Shown: positions 31,106 through 45,495 of the stretch, one piece after another
Position numbering within the stretch: position 1 is the stretch's first letter
Layout of the letters: the number at the start of each line of letters is the position of its first letter
Origin: Hoeflea sp.
GTDB lineage: Bacteria > Pseudomonadota > Alphaproteobacteria > Rhizobiales > Rhizobiaceae
Direction: 5' to 3'
NCBI RefSeq assembly: GCF_030682515.1
Contig: NZ_JAUXOD010000135.1
Location: 69,335-121,139 of the forward strand
DNA: 51,805 nt
Made by a program: the position numbers and the translations under genes
Notes under the pieces: generated by a model
Databases searched by the model: none
Seen by the model: only the letters and a program-made list of their open reading frames with translations
What the model was told of the DNA's origin: nothing

Positions 31106-32014
31106 TTACTCGGCGGCCAGCCGGTCTTCTGAAAGATCCTGGCGCACAAAGGCCATCATCTGGCCAGCGAACTCGGTCAGATCGGCCTTGAGCAGATCAA
31201 ACCCCGTTGTCCGTGCAAGCGTTGCTTCATTGACGTAAAGCCCGCGATTGACCTCGACCTGAAGTGCGTGCAGTCCCCGCGCCGGACGGCCGTAATGCTC
31301 GGTGATGAACCCGCCCGCATAGGGCTTGTTGCGCACGACGCGATAGCCCAGTTCCGAAAGAAACGAGACCGCGGCGCGGGACAGATCGTGGGCGGCGCTG
31401 GCGCCATACCGGTCGCCGATGATGATATCGGGCCTTGGCTGGCCGCCGGCGACGCGGACATTGGCCGGCATTGAGTGGCAATCGATCAGAATGGCCTTGC
31501 CGAACTGGACATGGGTCTGGGCGATGATGCGGCGAAGGGTGGCGTGATAGGGACGGTACACCCGCTCGATCCGCGACAGACCCTCCTCGACGCTGAGCCG
31601 ATCCCGGTAGATATCCATGTTTTCGGCAACAAGGCGGGGAATGGTGCCCAATCCCCCCGCCACCCGCATGGATCCGATATTGGCAAAGGGCGGCAGGGCG
31701 CCGTCAAACATGCGCGGGTCGAGCTCGTAGGGCTCGCGGTTGACGTCGAGCCAGGCGCGCGGGAACTGAGCCGCCAGCAGGGGCGCCCCGAGCTGGATAA
31801 CCCCGGCAAACAGATCATCGACGTAATGGTCCTCGGAGCGGCGGATCGACATCCGGTCGAGCCGCGACATCTTCAGGAACGATTCGGGGTAGACCCGGCC
31901 TGAATGGGGCGAATTGAACACGAAGGGTTCGGTCTGATGCGCCGGACGGCGAATCTCGAAGGGCGCCACCGCTTCAGGCTCGCTTTCCGTTCCGCGCATG
32001 TCGGCTTCGCGCAT
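31106..32014 (-). CDS. N-formylglutamate amidohydrolase family protein
   Basis: 302 residues. Family blocks: VFNSPHSGRVYPESF (about 32-46), the YVDDLF and WLDVNREPYELDPRMF segments, IDCHSMP (about 175) and LQVEVNRGLYVNE near the C-terminus. N-formylglutamate amidohydrolase ends one of the histidine degradation routes, but no other hut gene is in the window, so this may be the conserved stand-alone paralogue seen next to cpdR in rhizobia, with unproven substrate. ATG 32014 follows GGGACAG; ATG 31999 is an alternative. Divergent from cpdR. Confidence 0.85.
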   Translation of the reverse strand: MREADMRGTESEPEAVAPFEIRRPAHQTEPFVFNSPHSGRVYPESFLKMSRLDRMSIRRSEDHYVDDLFAGVIQLGAPLLAAQFPRAWLDVNREPYELDPRMFDGALPPFANIGSMRVAGGLGTIPRLVAENMDIYRDRLSVEEGLSRIERVYRPYHATLRRIIAQTHVQFGKAILIDCHSMPANVRVAGGQPRPDIIIGDRYGASAAHDLSRAAVSFLSELGYRVVRNKPYAGGFITEHYGRPARGLHALQVEVNRGLYVNEATLARTTGFDLLKADLTEFAGQMMAFVRQDLSEDRLAAE

Positions 32015-32190
32015 GTCTGTCCCTTTGCCCCAGCAACTGCTTGAATCACCTTGCCAGTTGCCCCGATGGCTGTCCAGTCCGGCCCACGGCGGATCTCAAA
32101 ATCGCCATCATTCACCTGATGTTTACTGGAATGGCGTAGTGATGGCCAAAGCAGAGCTCCCCCGAGCACGAAGACAGGGCTGGAAACATA

Positions 32191-32556
32191 ATGACGCCGA
32201 AAATCCTCCTCGCCGAAGACGACAACGACATGCGCCGGTTCCTGGTCAAGGCGCTGGAAAAGGCCGGCTATGAAGTCCGGTCCTTCGACAATGGCGCAAG
32301 CGCCTATGACCGCCTTCGCGAAGAGCCCTTCTCGCTGCTGCTGACCGACATCGTGATGCCCGAGATGGACGGGATCGAACTGGCCCGCCGCGCCACCGAA
32401 CTCGATCCCGATCTCAAGGTCATGTTCATCACCGGCTTTGCCGCGGTCGCGCTCAATCCGGACTCCAAGGCCCCGCGCGACGCCAAGGTGCTCTCCAAGC
32501 CGTTCCACCTCCGTGACCTCGTCGACGAGGTCAACAAGATGATCCAGGCGGCCTGA
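32191..32556 (+). CDS. cpdR: Single-domain response regulator CpdR
   Basis: 121 residues, one receiver domain and no output domain. Acidic pair Glu9-Asp10-Asp11, phospho-acceptor Asp53 in LLLTDIVMPEMDG, and Lys103 in VLSKPFHL. It matches CpdR of Caulobacter and CpdR1 of S. meliloti, which when unphosphorylated recruits ClpXP to the pole and primes degradation of cell-cycle proteins; it is phosphorylated through the CckA-ChpT relay. The start follows GGAAACATA. A hairpin without T-run lies 25 bases after the stop. Confidence 0.93.
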   Translation: MTPKILLAEDDNDMRRFLVKALEKAGYEVRSFDNGASAYDRLREEPFSLLLTDIVMPEMDGIELARRATELDPDLKVMFITGFAAVALNPDSKAPRDAKVLSKPFHLRDLVDEVNKMIQAA

Positions 32557-32580
32557 CAAGGGTCGAGCCTGCCGCTGAGA

Positions 32581-32609
32581 CCTGCCTTGCGCACCCGAGC
32601 GCGGGCAGG
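32581..32609 (+). terminator. Hairpin after cpdR, terminator-like without T-run
   Basis: CCTGCC...GCGC (32581-32592) pairs with GCGC...GGCAGG (32599-32609), with a small asymmetry, starting 25 bases after cpdR. No T tract follows, so only a weak or Rho-assisted end is suggested. Confidence 0.35.
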
Positions 32610-32760
32610 CGTGTGTTACCAAGTTCCGTTGCTTGCCCGGCCTCGTGCCCGCGCGGTCGCCGCGCCGGATCGCGGTTCGCGCCGATCGACCCCTGTTGAA
32701 AAACCCGCTGATTCCATATTGACGCCGCCGCCCTTTGTGTGGTGTAAGCCCGCATCGGAT

Positions 32761-32835
32761 GGGCGTATAGCTCAGCGGGAGAGCACTACATTGACATTGT
32801 AGGGGTCACAGGTTCAATCCCTGTTACGCCCACCA
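32761..32835 (+). tRNA. tRNA-Val (GAC)
   Basis: A complete 75-base cloverleaf with encoded CCA: acceptor GGGCGTA pairs with TACGCCC, D-arm TAGCTCAGCGGGAGAGC, anticodon stem CTACA/TGTAG with loop TTGACAT (anticodon GAC), T-arm with GGTTCAATCC. It reads valine codons GUC/GUU. Confidence 0.97.
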
Positions 32836-33225
32836 TCCGGTCTCCTCCTCTTTGAATGCCCCTTGCATCGGCCCGGTTTGCGGCCTCCCTCGGCCATGTT
32901 TCCTCCAAATCCCGGACACCAGGCATGGGCTCAGGTCATCGACCGTGGCAAGCCTGGTGTATCCAGCCTGATTTCCATGCCGATGGGCATCGACTGCCGC
33001 TTGCCGTTCCAACCTGCCTGTTTTGGCGTCAATCCGGTGAGAAAGCGGGCGGCAACGGCATCACAGTGCCCCCGAAACTCCGCTGAAAATACCCAATCTA
33101 ATGGATTTAATTGCTGGATATTGACGATAAAATCATTCATTGCTTGGAGAGCCGCAGGCTCACGTCACTTCTTTGCGCGCTGACCCTGTCCGGCGTGCGC
33201 AGGCCCAAGATGAACGGGACAATAG
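32836..33225. other. Intergenic region before the glycogen operon
   Basis: 390 bases without a supportable gene. The last part (about 33086-33150) is much more AT-rich than its surroundings and holds TTGACG at 33121-33126, the likely promoter area of the glycogen operon, but no convincing -10 box could be assigned. It implies an mRNA leader of around 80 bases for glgP. Confidence 0.45.
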
Positions 33226-35697
33226 ATGATCACCAAGTCCGTTATTGCCGACCTTCCCTCCCCCGCTCCACGCAGCGCCGACCCGGCCACCCTGGCTGCC
33301 GAGATCATCGAGCGCCTGACCTATTCCATCGGCAAGGACGCCAAGGTCGCCAAGCCGCATGACTGGATGACCGCCACCATACTGGTCATCCGCGACCGGG
33401 TGATCGACCGCTGGATGGACTCCACCCGCCAGACCTACGAGAGTGGCGGCAAGCGGGTCTACTACCTCTCCCTTGAGTTCCTGATTGGCCGGCTGACCCG
33501 CGACGCCGTGTCCAATCTCGGCATGATCGAGGAAGTCCGCGCGGCGCTGAATTCCCTCGGCGTCGACTTTGACGCGGTTGCGGCGCTCGAACCCGATGCG
33601 GCGCTCGGCAATGGCGGCCTCGGCCGGCTGGCCGCCTGCTTCATGGAATCCATGGCCACGGTCGACATCCCCGCCTATGGCTACGGCATCCGCTATGTCC
33701 ACGGCCTGTTCCGCCAGCAGATGAGTGACGGCTGGCAGGTCGAGCTGCCCGAGACGTGGCTTGCCAATGGCAATCCGTGGGAATTCCAGCGCCGCGAGAG
33801 CGCCTACGAGATCGGCTTCGGCGGATCCGTCGACATCATCGGCAACGGCTCCGAGGAAACCCAGCGCTGCATCTGGAAGCCCCAGGAACGGATGATCGCC
33901 ACGGCCTACGACACGCCCGTGGTCGGTTGGCGCGCCAAGCGGGTCAACACGCTCAGGCTCTGGACCGCCCAGCCGATCGACCCGATCCTGCTCGACGCCT
34001 TCAATGCCGGCGACCATATCGGCGCGCTCAAGGAGAGCAACAAGGCCGAAGCGCTGGCCCGCGTGCTCTATCCGGCCGACCAGACGCCGGCAGGCCAGGA
34101 GTTGCGCCTGCGCCAGGAATATTTCTTCTCCTCCGCCTCGCTGCAGGACATCCTGCGCCGGCATCTCCAGCAGTTCGGCGACCTGCGCTCCCTGCCCGAC
34201 AAGGCCGCCATTCAGCTCAACGACACCCATCCGGCGGTCTCGGTCGCTGAAATGATGCGGCTGCTGATCGACATCCACCGCATGGATTTCGATCTCGCCT
34301 GGGACATCACCCGCAAGACCTTCAGCTACACCAACCACACGCTTCTGCCCGAAGCGCTGGAAAGCTGGCCCGTGCCGCTGTTCGAACGGCTGCTGCCCCG
34401 GCACATGCAGCTGGTCTACGCCATCAACGCCAAGGTGCTGCGCCATGCCCGCAAGGAGCGCGGCTACGACGAGGAACAGATCCGATCCGTCTCGCTGATC
34501 GACGAGGGTGGAGACCGGCGCGTGCGCATGGGAAACCTCGCCTTCCTCGGCTCCCATTCCATCAACGGCGTCTCAGCGCTGCACACCGAACTGATGAAGA
34601 AGACCGTGTTTTCCGATCTGCACGGGCTCTATCCCGAGCGCATCAACAACAAGACCAACGGCATCACGCCACGCCGCTGGCTGATGCAGTGCAATCCGGG
34701 CCTGTTCTCGTTGATCCGTGGGGCGATCGGCGACGAGTTCATGGATGATGCGGAAGCCCTGAAATCGCTTGAGCCTTTTGCGAAGGATGCCGAATTCCGG
34801 GCCCGGTTTGCGTCCGTCAAGCGCGACAACAAGGCGCGGCTGTCAAACCTCGTCGCCCGGCGCATGGGGATCAAGCTCGATCCGTCGGCCCTGTTCGACA
34901 TCCAGATCAAGCGAATCCACGAGTACAAGCGGCAACTGCTCAACATCATCGAGGCGGTGGCGCTCTACGATCAGATCCGCTCTCATCCGGAACTGGACTG
35001 GACGCCAAGGGTCAAATTCTTCGCCGGCAAGGCCGCCCCGAGCTATCACAACGCCAAGCTGATCATAAAGCTCGCCAATGACGTGGCCCGGGTCATCAAC
35101 AACGATCCGACCGTGCGCAACCTGCTCAAGATCGTGTTCATCCCCAACTACAATGTGTCGCTGGCCGAGGTGATGGTCCCGGCGGCCGATCTGTCCGAAC
35201 AGATTTCCACCGCCGGCATGGAAGCTTCGGGCACCGGCAACATGAAGTTCGCGCTCAACGGCGCGCTGACCATCGGCACGCTCGATGGCGCCAATGTCGA
35301 GATCCAGGAATGCGTCGGCGAAGACAACATCGTCATCTTCGGGCTGACCGCCGATGAGGTGACCGAGCGCCGCGCAAGCGGCCACGAGCCGCGCGCGATC
35401 ATCGAGGGCTCGCGCGAATTGTCGCAGGCGCTGACGGCAATTTCATCCGGCGTCTTCAGCCCCGACGACCGCGATCGCTTCAGCGATCTTATTGCCGGGC
35501 TTTATGATCATGACTGGTTCATGGTCACCGCCGATTTCGATGCTTATGCGAAGGCTCAGAGGCAGGTCGACAGTTTGTGGGTTGACGAAGAGGCCTGGTA
35601 TGGCCGTACTATCCTCAATACCGCGCGTGTCGGCTGGTTCTCCTCGGACCGCACGATACGCCAGTATGCAAAGGAAATATGGAAAGCCGGCCCATGA
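33226..35697 (+). CDS. glgP: Glycogen phosphorylase
   Basis: 823 residues, normal length. Releases glucose 1-phosphate from glycogen using pyridoxal phosphate. The PLP lysine is Lys674 in [18 protein letters not shown]; the N-terminal [12 protein letters not shown] and [14 protein letters not shown] motifs are standard. First gene of a six-gene operon (glgP, glgB, glgC, glgA, pgm, glgX); its stop overlaps the glgB start by 4 bases (ATGA at 35694). The combination of synthesis and breakdown genes in one transcript is typical of rhizobia. Confidence 0.97.
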   Translation: MITKSVIADLPSPAPRSADPATLAAEIIERLTYSIGKDAKVAKPHDWMTATILVIRDRVIDRWMDSTRQTYESGGKRVYYLSLEFLIGRLTRDAVSNLGMIEEVRAALNSLGVDFDAVAALEPDAALGNGGLGRLAACFMESMATVDIPAYGYGIRYVHGLFRQQMSDGWQVELPETWLANGNPWEFQRRESAYEIGFGGSVDIIGNGSEETQRCIWKPQERMIATAYDTPVVGWRAKRVNTLRLWTAQPIDPILLDAFNAGDHIGALKESNKAEALARVLYPADQTPAGQELRLRQEYFFSSASLQDILRRHLQQFGDLRSLPDKAAIQLNDTHPAVSVAEMMRLLIDIHRMDFDLAWDITRKTFSYTNHTLLPEALESWPVPLFERLLPRHMQLVYAINAKVLRHARKERGYDEEQIRSVSLIDEGGDRRVRMGNLAFLGSHSINGVSALHTELMKKTVFSDLHGLYPERINNKTNGITPRRWLMQCNPGLFSLIRGAIGDEFMDDAEALKSLEPFAKDAEFRARFASVKRDNKARLSNLVARRMGIKLDPSALFDIQIKRIHEYKRQLLNIIEAVALYDQIRSHPELDWTPRVKFFAGKAAPSYHNAKLIIKLANDVARVINNDPTVRNLLKIVFIPNYNVSLAEVMVPAADLSEQISTAGMEASGTGNMKFALNGALTIGTLDGANVEIQECVGEDNIVIFGLTADEVTERRASGHEPRAIIEGSRELSQALTAISSGVFSPDDRDRFSDLIAGLYDHDWFMVTADFDAYAKAQRQVDSLWVDEEAWYGRTILNTARVGWFSSDRTIRQYAKEIWKAGP

Positions 35698-37916
35698 CCC
35701 AAAAGGGAACCGTGCGCGACGCCGATAAGAAGGATTTTCACCTTCCGGCCGACGAAGCAGAAGCGATTGCTTCCGGCACGCATGGCAACCCCTTTTCCGT
35801 TCTCGGCGTCCAGGATTTTGAAAAAGGCTTTGTTGCCCGCGTCTTCGCCCCCGGCGCCGACGTCATCATGGCCCTGACCCTTGATGGAAAGCCCGCCGGG
35901 CAACTGCGGCAAGGCGCTGTCCCGGGTCTTTTCGAAGGCCCCATCGACATCACCCGGCGCCAGCCGCTGCGGTACGCCGCGGCCAATGCATCCGGCGCCT
36001 GGGACATCGAGGATCCCTACTCCTACGGCCCCGTGCTGGGCCCGATGGATGACTATTTCATCGCGGAAGGCTCGCATCTGCGGCTGTTCGACAAGCTCGG
36101 CGCCCATCTGATTCATCACGAGGGGTCCGACGGCGTCCATTTTGCGGTCTGGGCGCCCAATGCGCGCCGGGTCTCCGTCGTCGGCGATTTCAACGGCTGG
36201 GACGGGCGCCGCCATGTCATGCGCCTGCGCGCGGATGTCGGAATCTGGGAAATCTTCGCGCCGGGCGTCAACGCCGGCTCAGCCTACAAGTATGAGATCC
36301 TCGGGCCTGGCGGCGAAAGATTGCCGCTCAAGGCCGATCCCTTCGCCCGGCGGGCGGAACTGCGGCCCGCCACGGCCTCTATCGTCGCCAAGGACCTTGA
36401 GCACGAATGGGGGGACAGCGCCCACCGCGCCCACTGGAGCAAGGTCGACGCCCGCCGCCAGCCGATGTCGATCTACGAAGTTCATCCCGGATCCTGGCGC
36501 AGGCGCGCGGATGGATCCTTCATGTCCTGGGACGAGCTGGGCGACGAACTGATCCCCTATTGCGTGGAAATGGGCTTCACTCATATCGAATTCCTGCCGG
36601 TCTCCGAGCACCCCTATGATCCCTCCTGGGGCTACCAGACCACCGGGCTATTTGCCCCCTCCGCGCGCTTCGGAGAGCCCGAAGGCTTTGCCCGCTTCGT
36701 CGATGGCGCCCATCAGGTGGGCCTCGGCGTCATCCTCGACTGGGTGCCGGCGCATTTTCCGACCGACGCCCATGGGCTGTCCCATTTCGATGGCACGGCG
36801 CTCTATGAGCATGCCGATCCGCGCCAGGGATTCCACCCGGACTGGCAGACCGCGATCTACAATTTCGGCCGCCGCGAGGTCGCCTCCTTCCTTGTCAACA
36901 ACGCCCTGTTCTGGGCCGAGACCTATCACATCGATGGATTGCGCGTGGATGCCGTCGCCTCCATGCTCTACCTCGATTATTCGCGCAAGGAAGGCGAATG
37001 GATCCCCAACAAGGATGGCGGCCGGGAAAACCTCGACGCCGTCGAGTTCCTGCGGCAGATGAACAAGGCGGTCTATGGCAGTCATCCCGGCATCGTCACC
37101 ATCGCCGAGGAATCGACCTCCTGGCCCAAGGTCTCGGCCCCGGTGCACGAGGACGGGCTGGGCTTCGGGTTCAAATGGAACATGGGGTTCATGCACGACA
37201 CGCTGACCTATTTCCAGCGCGATCCGATCCACCGGCGTCATCACCACAATGACCTGACCTTCGGCCTGCTCTATGCCTTCTCGGAGAATTTCGTGCTGCC
37301 GATCAGCCACGACGAGGTGGTGCATGGCAAGGGCACGCTGCTGACCCGGATGGCCGGGGACGAATGGCAGAAATTCGCCAATCTCAGAGCCTATTTCGGC
37401 TTCATGTGGGGCTATCCCGGCAAGAAGCTGCTGTTCATGGGGCAGGAATTCGCCCAGCGCGGCGAATGGAGCGAGGCACGGCAGCTGGACTGGGACCATC
37501 TCGACGATCCGCGCCACTCAGGCATGCAGGACCTGGTGCGCGATCTCAACAGGCTCTATGCCCGGACCCCGGCCCTTCACGCGCGCGACTGCGAACCCGA
37601 AGGCTTCGAATGGCTCGTCGCCGACGACAGCCTCAATTCGGTCTATGCCTGGGTCCGCCGTGCGCCCGGAGAAAAGCCGGTGGTGATCGTTGCCAATTTG
37701 ACCCCCGCGTTCAGGACCGGCTACACATTGCCGATGCCCCAGGACGGGATCTGGCGTGAAATCTTCAATTCGGACGCAACCATTTACGGCGGCTCCGGCA
37801 AGGGCAATCTGGGTGAAGTGACTGCGCGCCTGGAGGGAGGGCGCGTGGTTGCGGAACTGACGCTGCCGCCATTGGCGACACTGATGTTCACGCCCGACCG
37901 GACCGGCGCCTGGTAA
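35694..37916 (+). CDS. glgB: 1,4-alpha-glucan branching enzyme
   Basis: 740 residues. A GH13 enzyme that makes alpha-1,6 branches in glycogen. An N-terminal domain (about 1-115) and CBM48 module ([19 protein letters not shown], about 150-170) precede the catalytic barrel with nucleophile Asp419 ([11 protein letters not shown]), acid/base Glu472 (TIAEEST) and a third Asp in [14 protein letters not shown] 35694 overlaps the glgP stop; the frame extends to 35679 but that start would add only five residues. The stop is 17 bases before glgC. Confidence 0.97.
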   Translation: MTQKGTVRDADKKDFHLPADEAEAIASGTHGNPFSVLGVQDFEKGFVARVFAPGADVIMALTLDGKPAGQLRQGAVPGLFEGPIDITRRQPLRYAAANASGAWDIEDPYSYGPVLGPMDDYFIAEGSHLRLFDKLGAHLIHHEGSDGVHFAVWAPNARRVSVVGDFNGWDGRRHVMRLRADVGIWEIFAPGVNAGSAYKYEILGPGGERLPLKADPFARRAELRPATASIVAKDLEHEWGDSAHRAHWSKVDARRQPMSIYEVHPGSWRRRADGSFMSWDELGDELIPYCVEMGFTHIEFLPVSEHPYDPSWGYQTTGLFAPSARFGEPEGFARFVDGAHQVGLGVILDWVPAHFPTDAHGLSHFDGTALYEHADPRQGFHPDWQTAIYNFGRREVASFLVNNALFWAETYHIDGLRVDAVASMLYLDYSRKEGEWIPNKDGGRENLDAVEFLRQMNKAVYGSHPGIVTIAEESTSWPKVSAPVHEDGLGFGFKWNMGFMHDTLTYFQRDPIHRRHHHNDLTFGLLYAFSENFVLPISHDEVVHGKGTLLTRMAGDEWQKFANLRAYFGFMWGYPGKKLLFMGQEFAQRGEWSEARQLDWDHLDDPRHSGMQDLVRDLNRLYARTPALHARDCEPEGFEWLVADDSLNSVYAWVRRAPGEKPVVIVANLTPAFRTGYTLPMPQDGIWREIFNSDATIYGGSGKGNLGEVTARLEGGRVVAELTLPPLATLMFTPDRTGAW

Positions 37917-37933
37917 CCAAACGGGAGGAAAAG

Positions 37934-39201
37934 ATGGAGCAGAAGAGGGTACAGCCACTGGCGCGCGACGCCATGGCCTATGTGCTGGCGGGCGGCCGCG
38001 GCAGCCGGCTGAAGGAACTCACCAACCGTCGAGCCAAACCCGCAGTCTATTTTGGCGGCAAGACACGGATCATCGATTTCGCCCTGTCCAACGCTCTGAA
38101 CTCCGGCATCCGGCGCATTGGCGTGGCGACCCAATACAAGGCCCATTCGCTGATCCGGCATCTTCAGCACGGCTGGAACTTCCTGCGCCCCGAGCGAAAT
38201 GAAAGCTTCGACATCCTGCCCGCCAGCCAGCGCGTGTCGGAAACCCAGTGGTATGACGGAACAGCCGACGCCGTGTTCCAGAACATCGACATCATCGAAG
38301 GCCATAACCCCAAATTCATGGTCATTCTCGCCGGCGACCACATCTACAAGATGGACTATGAATTGATGCTGCAGCAGCATGTCAATTCCGGCGCGGACGT
38401 CACCGTCGGCTGCCTCGAGGTGCCGCGCCTTGAGGCGACGGGTTTCGGCGTCATGCATGTCAACGAGAAAGACGAGATCATCGCCTTTGTCGAAAAGCCC
38501 GCCGACCCGCCGGCCATGCCGGACAAGCCGGACATGTCACTGGCCTCGATGGGAATCTATGTCTTCAACACCGATTTCCTGTTTGACGAATTGCGCCGCG
38601 ATGCCGCCACGCCCGGCTCGAGCCGCGATTTCGGCAAGGACATCATCCCCTACATCGTCGAGAACGGCAAAGCCGTGGCGCACCGGTTTACCGAATCCTG
38701 CGTCCGGGAGACCCCGGAAAAGGAAGCCTACTGGCGGGACGTCGGAACCATCGATGCCTATTGGCAGGCCAATATCGATCTCACCGACATCCTGCCGGAG
38801 CTCGATCTTTACGACCGGACATGGCCGATCTGGACCTATGCGGAAATCAAGCCGCCGGCAAAATTCGTGCACAATGAAGACGGACGCCGCGGCACGGCGA
38901 TCTCCTCGCTGGTGTCGGGCGACTGCATCATCTCGGGATCCGAAGTGCAGCGCTCGCTCCTGTTCACCGGAGTCCTGTGCCGGTCCTATTCGAAGCTCAA
39001 CGAGGCGGTGGTGCTGCCAGAATGCGTCATCGGCCGGCACGCAAGCCTCTCCCGCGTGGTCATCGACCGGGGCGTCAAGATTCCCGCGGGCCTGGTTGTC
39101 GGCGAAGACCCGGAGCTCGACGCCAGCCGCTTTCACCGCAGCGAATCAGGCATCTGCCTGATCACCCAGGACATGCTGGACCGCGCCGGGCTGATCTACG
39201 A

Positions 39202-39205
<4 letters not shown>
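37934..39205 (+). CDS. glgC: Glucose-1-phosphate adenylyltransferase
   Basis: 423 residues. Makes ADP-glucose, the committed step of glycogen synthesis. Motifs: [23 protein letters not shown] (landmark near residue 16, nucleotide site), the ADP-glucose region [14 protein letters not shown], and FVEKPADPP. The C-terminal left-handed beta-helix (about 300-423) is the allosteric domain. A strong GGGAGGAAAAG precedes ATG 37934. Its stop overlaps the glgA start by 4 bases. Confidence 0.97.
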
Positions 39206-42280
<3,075 letters not shown>

Positions 42281-42281
<1 letters not shown>

Positions 42282-44254
42282 TGCGGGAGCCGAGTGACGT
42301 GGGCGTGCCCCCGAAACCCGGCGTGGAGATCAGCGCCGACGGCGTTCGTTTCACCGTCAGGGCGCCGTCGGCATCGAAGCTCACGCTCTGCCTGTTTGAC
42401 GGCGACGAACGGGAACTGGCGCGCCATGACCTGGCCAGCGCGGGTGACGGGCTGTTCTCCGGCTCCGTGCCGGGTGTTGGCGAAGGCGCGCGCTACGGGC
42501 TGCGCGCCGACGGGCCTTGGCAACCCGACGCCGGCCACCTGTTCGACCCTTCAAAGCTGCTGGTCGACCCCTATGCCACCCGCATCGAACGCCCGTTCCG
42601 CTACGATCCGCGGCTTGGGCAATATGGGGCAGATACGGAAGCCCTTGTGCCGAAGGCCATCGTCGAGACACCACTGCCGACGCTGAATCCGGGACGCCCC
42701 GCTTTCAGGCCGGGCGGGCTGATCTACGAACTGCCGGTGCGCGCCTTCACCCTCCTGCATCCCGACATTCCCGCAGCCGATCGCGGAACCCTGCGGGCGC
42801 TCGCCCATCCGGCAATCCTCGAGCATCTCCGCTCCCTGCATGTCAGCGCCGTCGAACTGATGCCAATCACGGCCTGGATCGACGAACGGCACCTGCCGCC
42901 CCTGGGCCTGACCAATGCCTGGGGCTACAATCCGGTGACGATGCTCGCGCTCGATCCGCGTCTGGCCCCGGGCGGCATCGCCGATCTGCGCTACGCGGTC
43001 GCCGCGCTTCAGGCGGCCGATATCAGCGTCATTCTCGACGTCGTCTTCAACCATACCGGCGAAAGCGACATCCACGGCCCGACGCTGTCGCTGCGCGGGC
43101 TCGGCAACAGGACCTGGTACCGCCACGACGACAGCGGCGCACTGCTCAATGACACCGGGTGCGGCAACACGCTGGCCTGCGATCAGCCCGCGGTCCAGGA
43201 CCTGGTGCTGGCGGCGATGCGCCACTTCGTGACCCAGGCCGGCATTGACGGCTTCCGCTTCGACCTGGCGCCGATCCTCGGCCGCGACCGGAACGGGTTT
43301 TCACCTGAGGCCGAGCTTCTGCGGCTGATTGCCGATGATCCCGTGCTCCACGACAGGATACTGATCGCCGAGCCCTGGGACATCGGTCCGGGCGGCTATC
43401 AGCTCGGCAATTTCGGCCCGCCCTGGCTTGAGTGGAACGACCGTGCCCGCGACGACATGCGCCGGTTCTGGCGCGGCGATGCGGGCATGACCGGGCCCAT
43501 GGCGACCAGGCTTGCGGGCTCATCCGACATTTTCGCGACCCATGGCGCCATCCGGACACGAAGCGTCAACTTCGTCGCCGCCCATGACGGGTTTCCCCTG
43601 GGCGATCTTGTTGCCTTCGAGGCAAAGCACAATGAAGCCAATGGCGAGGACAACCGCGACGGCCACGGCGCCAATCATTCCTGGAACAACGGAGTGGAAG
43701 GCCCCAGCGACGACGCGGCGATCCTGGCGGCCCGGGAGGTCGATGCCCGGGCGCTGATCGCCACCTTGCTTGCAAGCCGCGGAACAATCCTGCTCACGGC
43801 CGGAGACGAATTCGGCCACAGCCAGGGCGGCAACAACAATGCCTATGCCCAGGACAACCCCATCACCTGGCGGGACTGGGGCAAGCTCAATCAGGGCCGC
43901 CTCGATTTCACCCGCGCCTGGGCCGAGTTCAGGACCAGGTCCGGGCTCCTCATCCGGTCGCAATTCATGGAAGACGCCAACGGTTCCGGCGATCCGGATC
44001 ATGTCGCCTGGCTGACGCCGGACGGTCAGCCGATGACGCCTGCCGAGTGGGAGGATCCGGACAGGGATGCCTTCGTGATGGTCATCGGACCGCCGGAGGC
44101 ACGGATTGCGGTTGCATTCAACCGGGGCTGGCGCGAGATCCCCTTTGACCTCCCTGAAAGCCAGGGCACATGGCGCCCGGCCACGCCGGGGGCGACCGAT
44201 GACTGCCTCGTCCCGCCCCGATCCGTCCTCGGCTGGCAGGAAACCCCGGAATGA
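42281..44254 (+). CDS. glgX: Glycogen debranching enzyme
   Basis: 657 residues. A GH13 isoamylase-type enzyme that removes short branches left by phosphorylase. CBM48 at the N-terminus (about 15-95), then WGYNPVTMLALDPR, VVFNHTGESD, nucleophile Asp328 in GFRFDLAPILG, acid/base Glu364 in IAEPWDIGPGGYQLG, and FVAAHDGF. ATG 42281 shares its first base with the pgm stop. Last gene of the glycogen operon; 164 bases with only a weak hairpin (GCAAGG/CCTTGC near 44267-44284) separate it from the next gene. Confidence 0.96.
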
Positions 44255-44418
44255 TGTCCGGTCTGGCAAGGACCATCCCTTGCGATCAGGAATAAGACAC
44301 GCGGATCGGCTTGCCTTCATGCAAACGACACCACCCGATGCAAAGAAGTGATGCAATGATCGTGCTGACGCATTAAGGGACTGGCGAACCCATGTGTCAT
44401 TCAAACAGGGAGCCGTTC

Positions 44419-44907
44419 GTGCAAGGCGAGATCTCAATCACAGAAATCCCCGATCTGGTCGGCATGGAAGTCGGCATCTCGGATTGGATGGACATACCGC
44501 AATCGCGGATCGACATGTTCGCCGACGCCACGGACGATCACCAGTTCATCCACGTCGATCCGGTGCGCGCGGCCGAGACGCCCTTCGGCGGCACCATCGC
44601 CCATGGATTCCTGACCGTCTCGATGTTGTCGGCCATGCACGCCAACACCATCCCGAAATTGCGCGAAGACAATTTCGGCATCAATTACGGCTTCAACAAG
44701 ATCCGCTTCATGGCGCCGGTGCCGGCCGGCAGCCGCATCCGCGGCCGCTTCGTGCTCAAGGAAGCGCGGCTGCGCGGGCCCGGCCGGTTGATGATGACCT
44801 TCGATGTGACGGTCGAGATCGAGGGCGGCAGGAAGCCGGCCCTGACCGCGAGTTGGCTGACCATCATCCAGTTCGACCCCGAGATCTGGCCAAAGAGCAA
44901 AGACTGA
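44419..44907 (+). CDS. MaoC-like (R)-specific enoyl-CoA hydratase family protein
   Basis: 162 residues from GTG 44419. A single hot-dog fold with the hydratase motif ATDDHQFIHVDPVRA followed by TPFGGTIAHGFLTVSML, where Asp and His form the catalytic pair. Family members hydrate enoyl-CoA, often for polyhydroxyalkanoate or fatty acid metabolism; NodN belongs here too. Two starts are possible: ATG 44392 gives 171 residues but has no close ribosome-binding site, while GTG 44419 sits 6 bases after GGGAG and starts just before the conserved region. The substrate is unknown. Confidence 0.85.
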   Translation: MQGEISITEIPDLVGMEVGISDWMDIPQSRIDMFADATDDHQFIHVDPVRAAETPFGGTIAHGFLTVSMLSAMHANTIPKLREDNFGINYGFNKIRFMAPVPAGSRIRGRFVLKEARLRGPGRLMMTFDVTVEIEGGRKPALTASWLTIIQFDPEIWPKSKD

Positions 44908-44940
44908 CGGCTGAGTGTGCCGAGCCTTCCCCCGGACCTG

Positions 44941-45495
44941 TCAGGCGAGGCAGTCCCTGGCGCTTTCCGCCAGGAAGTCGAAGGCGTAGGTCGAGAACGA
45001 CCGCCAGCACTCGACACGGAACTCGGCTTCTCCGGTGCGGATGATCACCACCTCGATCTTGCCCATCACCGTGCGGCTTGCCCCACCGATCGGAAACACC
45101 GTGTCGCCGAGGTTCTGCGGACATCCCGATTCGAGCGTGGCGCGCGCGCCCTTGCCGGAGACCAGGATCGCGGTGTTGCGATGGGAGACATCGACCGCCG
45201 AGTGCAGCACCTTGGCCTTGCGCAGATCCGCAAGCGGATCGCCGGTCTCGTCGATGATCAGCCATTCATCCGGACCAAGCCAGGCGGCAAGCCGCCCGGG
45301 CAGCGTACCCGCCGAGGCTTTTGGCTTGAGCGGCAGGTCGAGGCCGAGCGCCTTGGACAAGGCCTTGGCGTCGGATGGATTGGCGCGCAGCGAGACCCGG
45401 GCCGCAGGAGCCGCGGGCGTGAGCTGCACGCCGGCGGCGCCGCCGGTGCGACCAGCAAGCGGTTGGCTGCGGACGGCTTGAGCGGATTTAGCCAT
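44941..45495 (-). CDS. soxG: Sarcosine oxidase gamma subunit
   Basis: 184 residues. The smallest but one subunit of heterotetrameric sarcosine oxidase, with a GcvT-like fold fragment: LGPDEWLIIDE, ALLVSG-type core (NTAILVSGKGARATLESGCPQ, from residue about 108) and a C-terminal EVECWRSF-like segment (FRVECWRSFSTYAFDFL). It overlaps the end of soxA by 8 bases. Last gene of soxBDAG. Assigned mainly by position plus these blocks. Confidence 0.9.
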   Translation of the reverse strand: MAKSAQAVRSQPLAGRTGGAAGVQLTPAAPAARVSLRANPSDAKALSKALGLDLPLKPKASAGTLPGRLAAWLGPDEWLIIDETGDPLADLRKAKVLHSAVDVSHRNTAILVSGKGARATLESGCPQNLGDTVFPIGGASRTVMGKIEVVIIRTGEAEFRVECWRSFSTYAFDFLAESARDCLA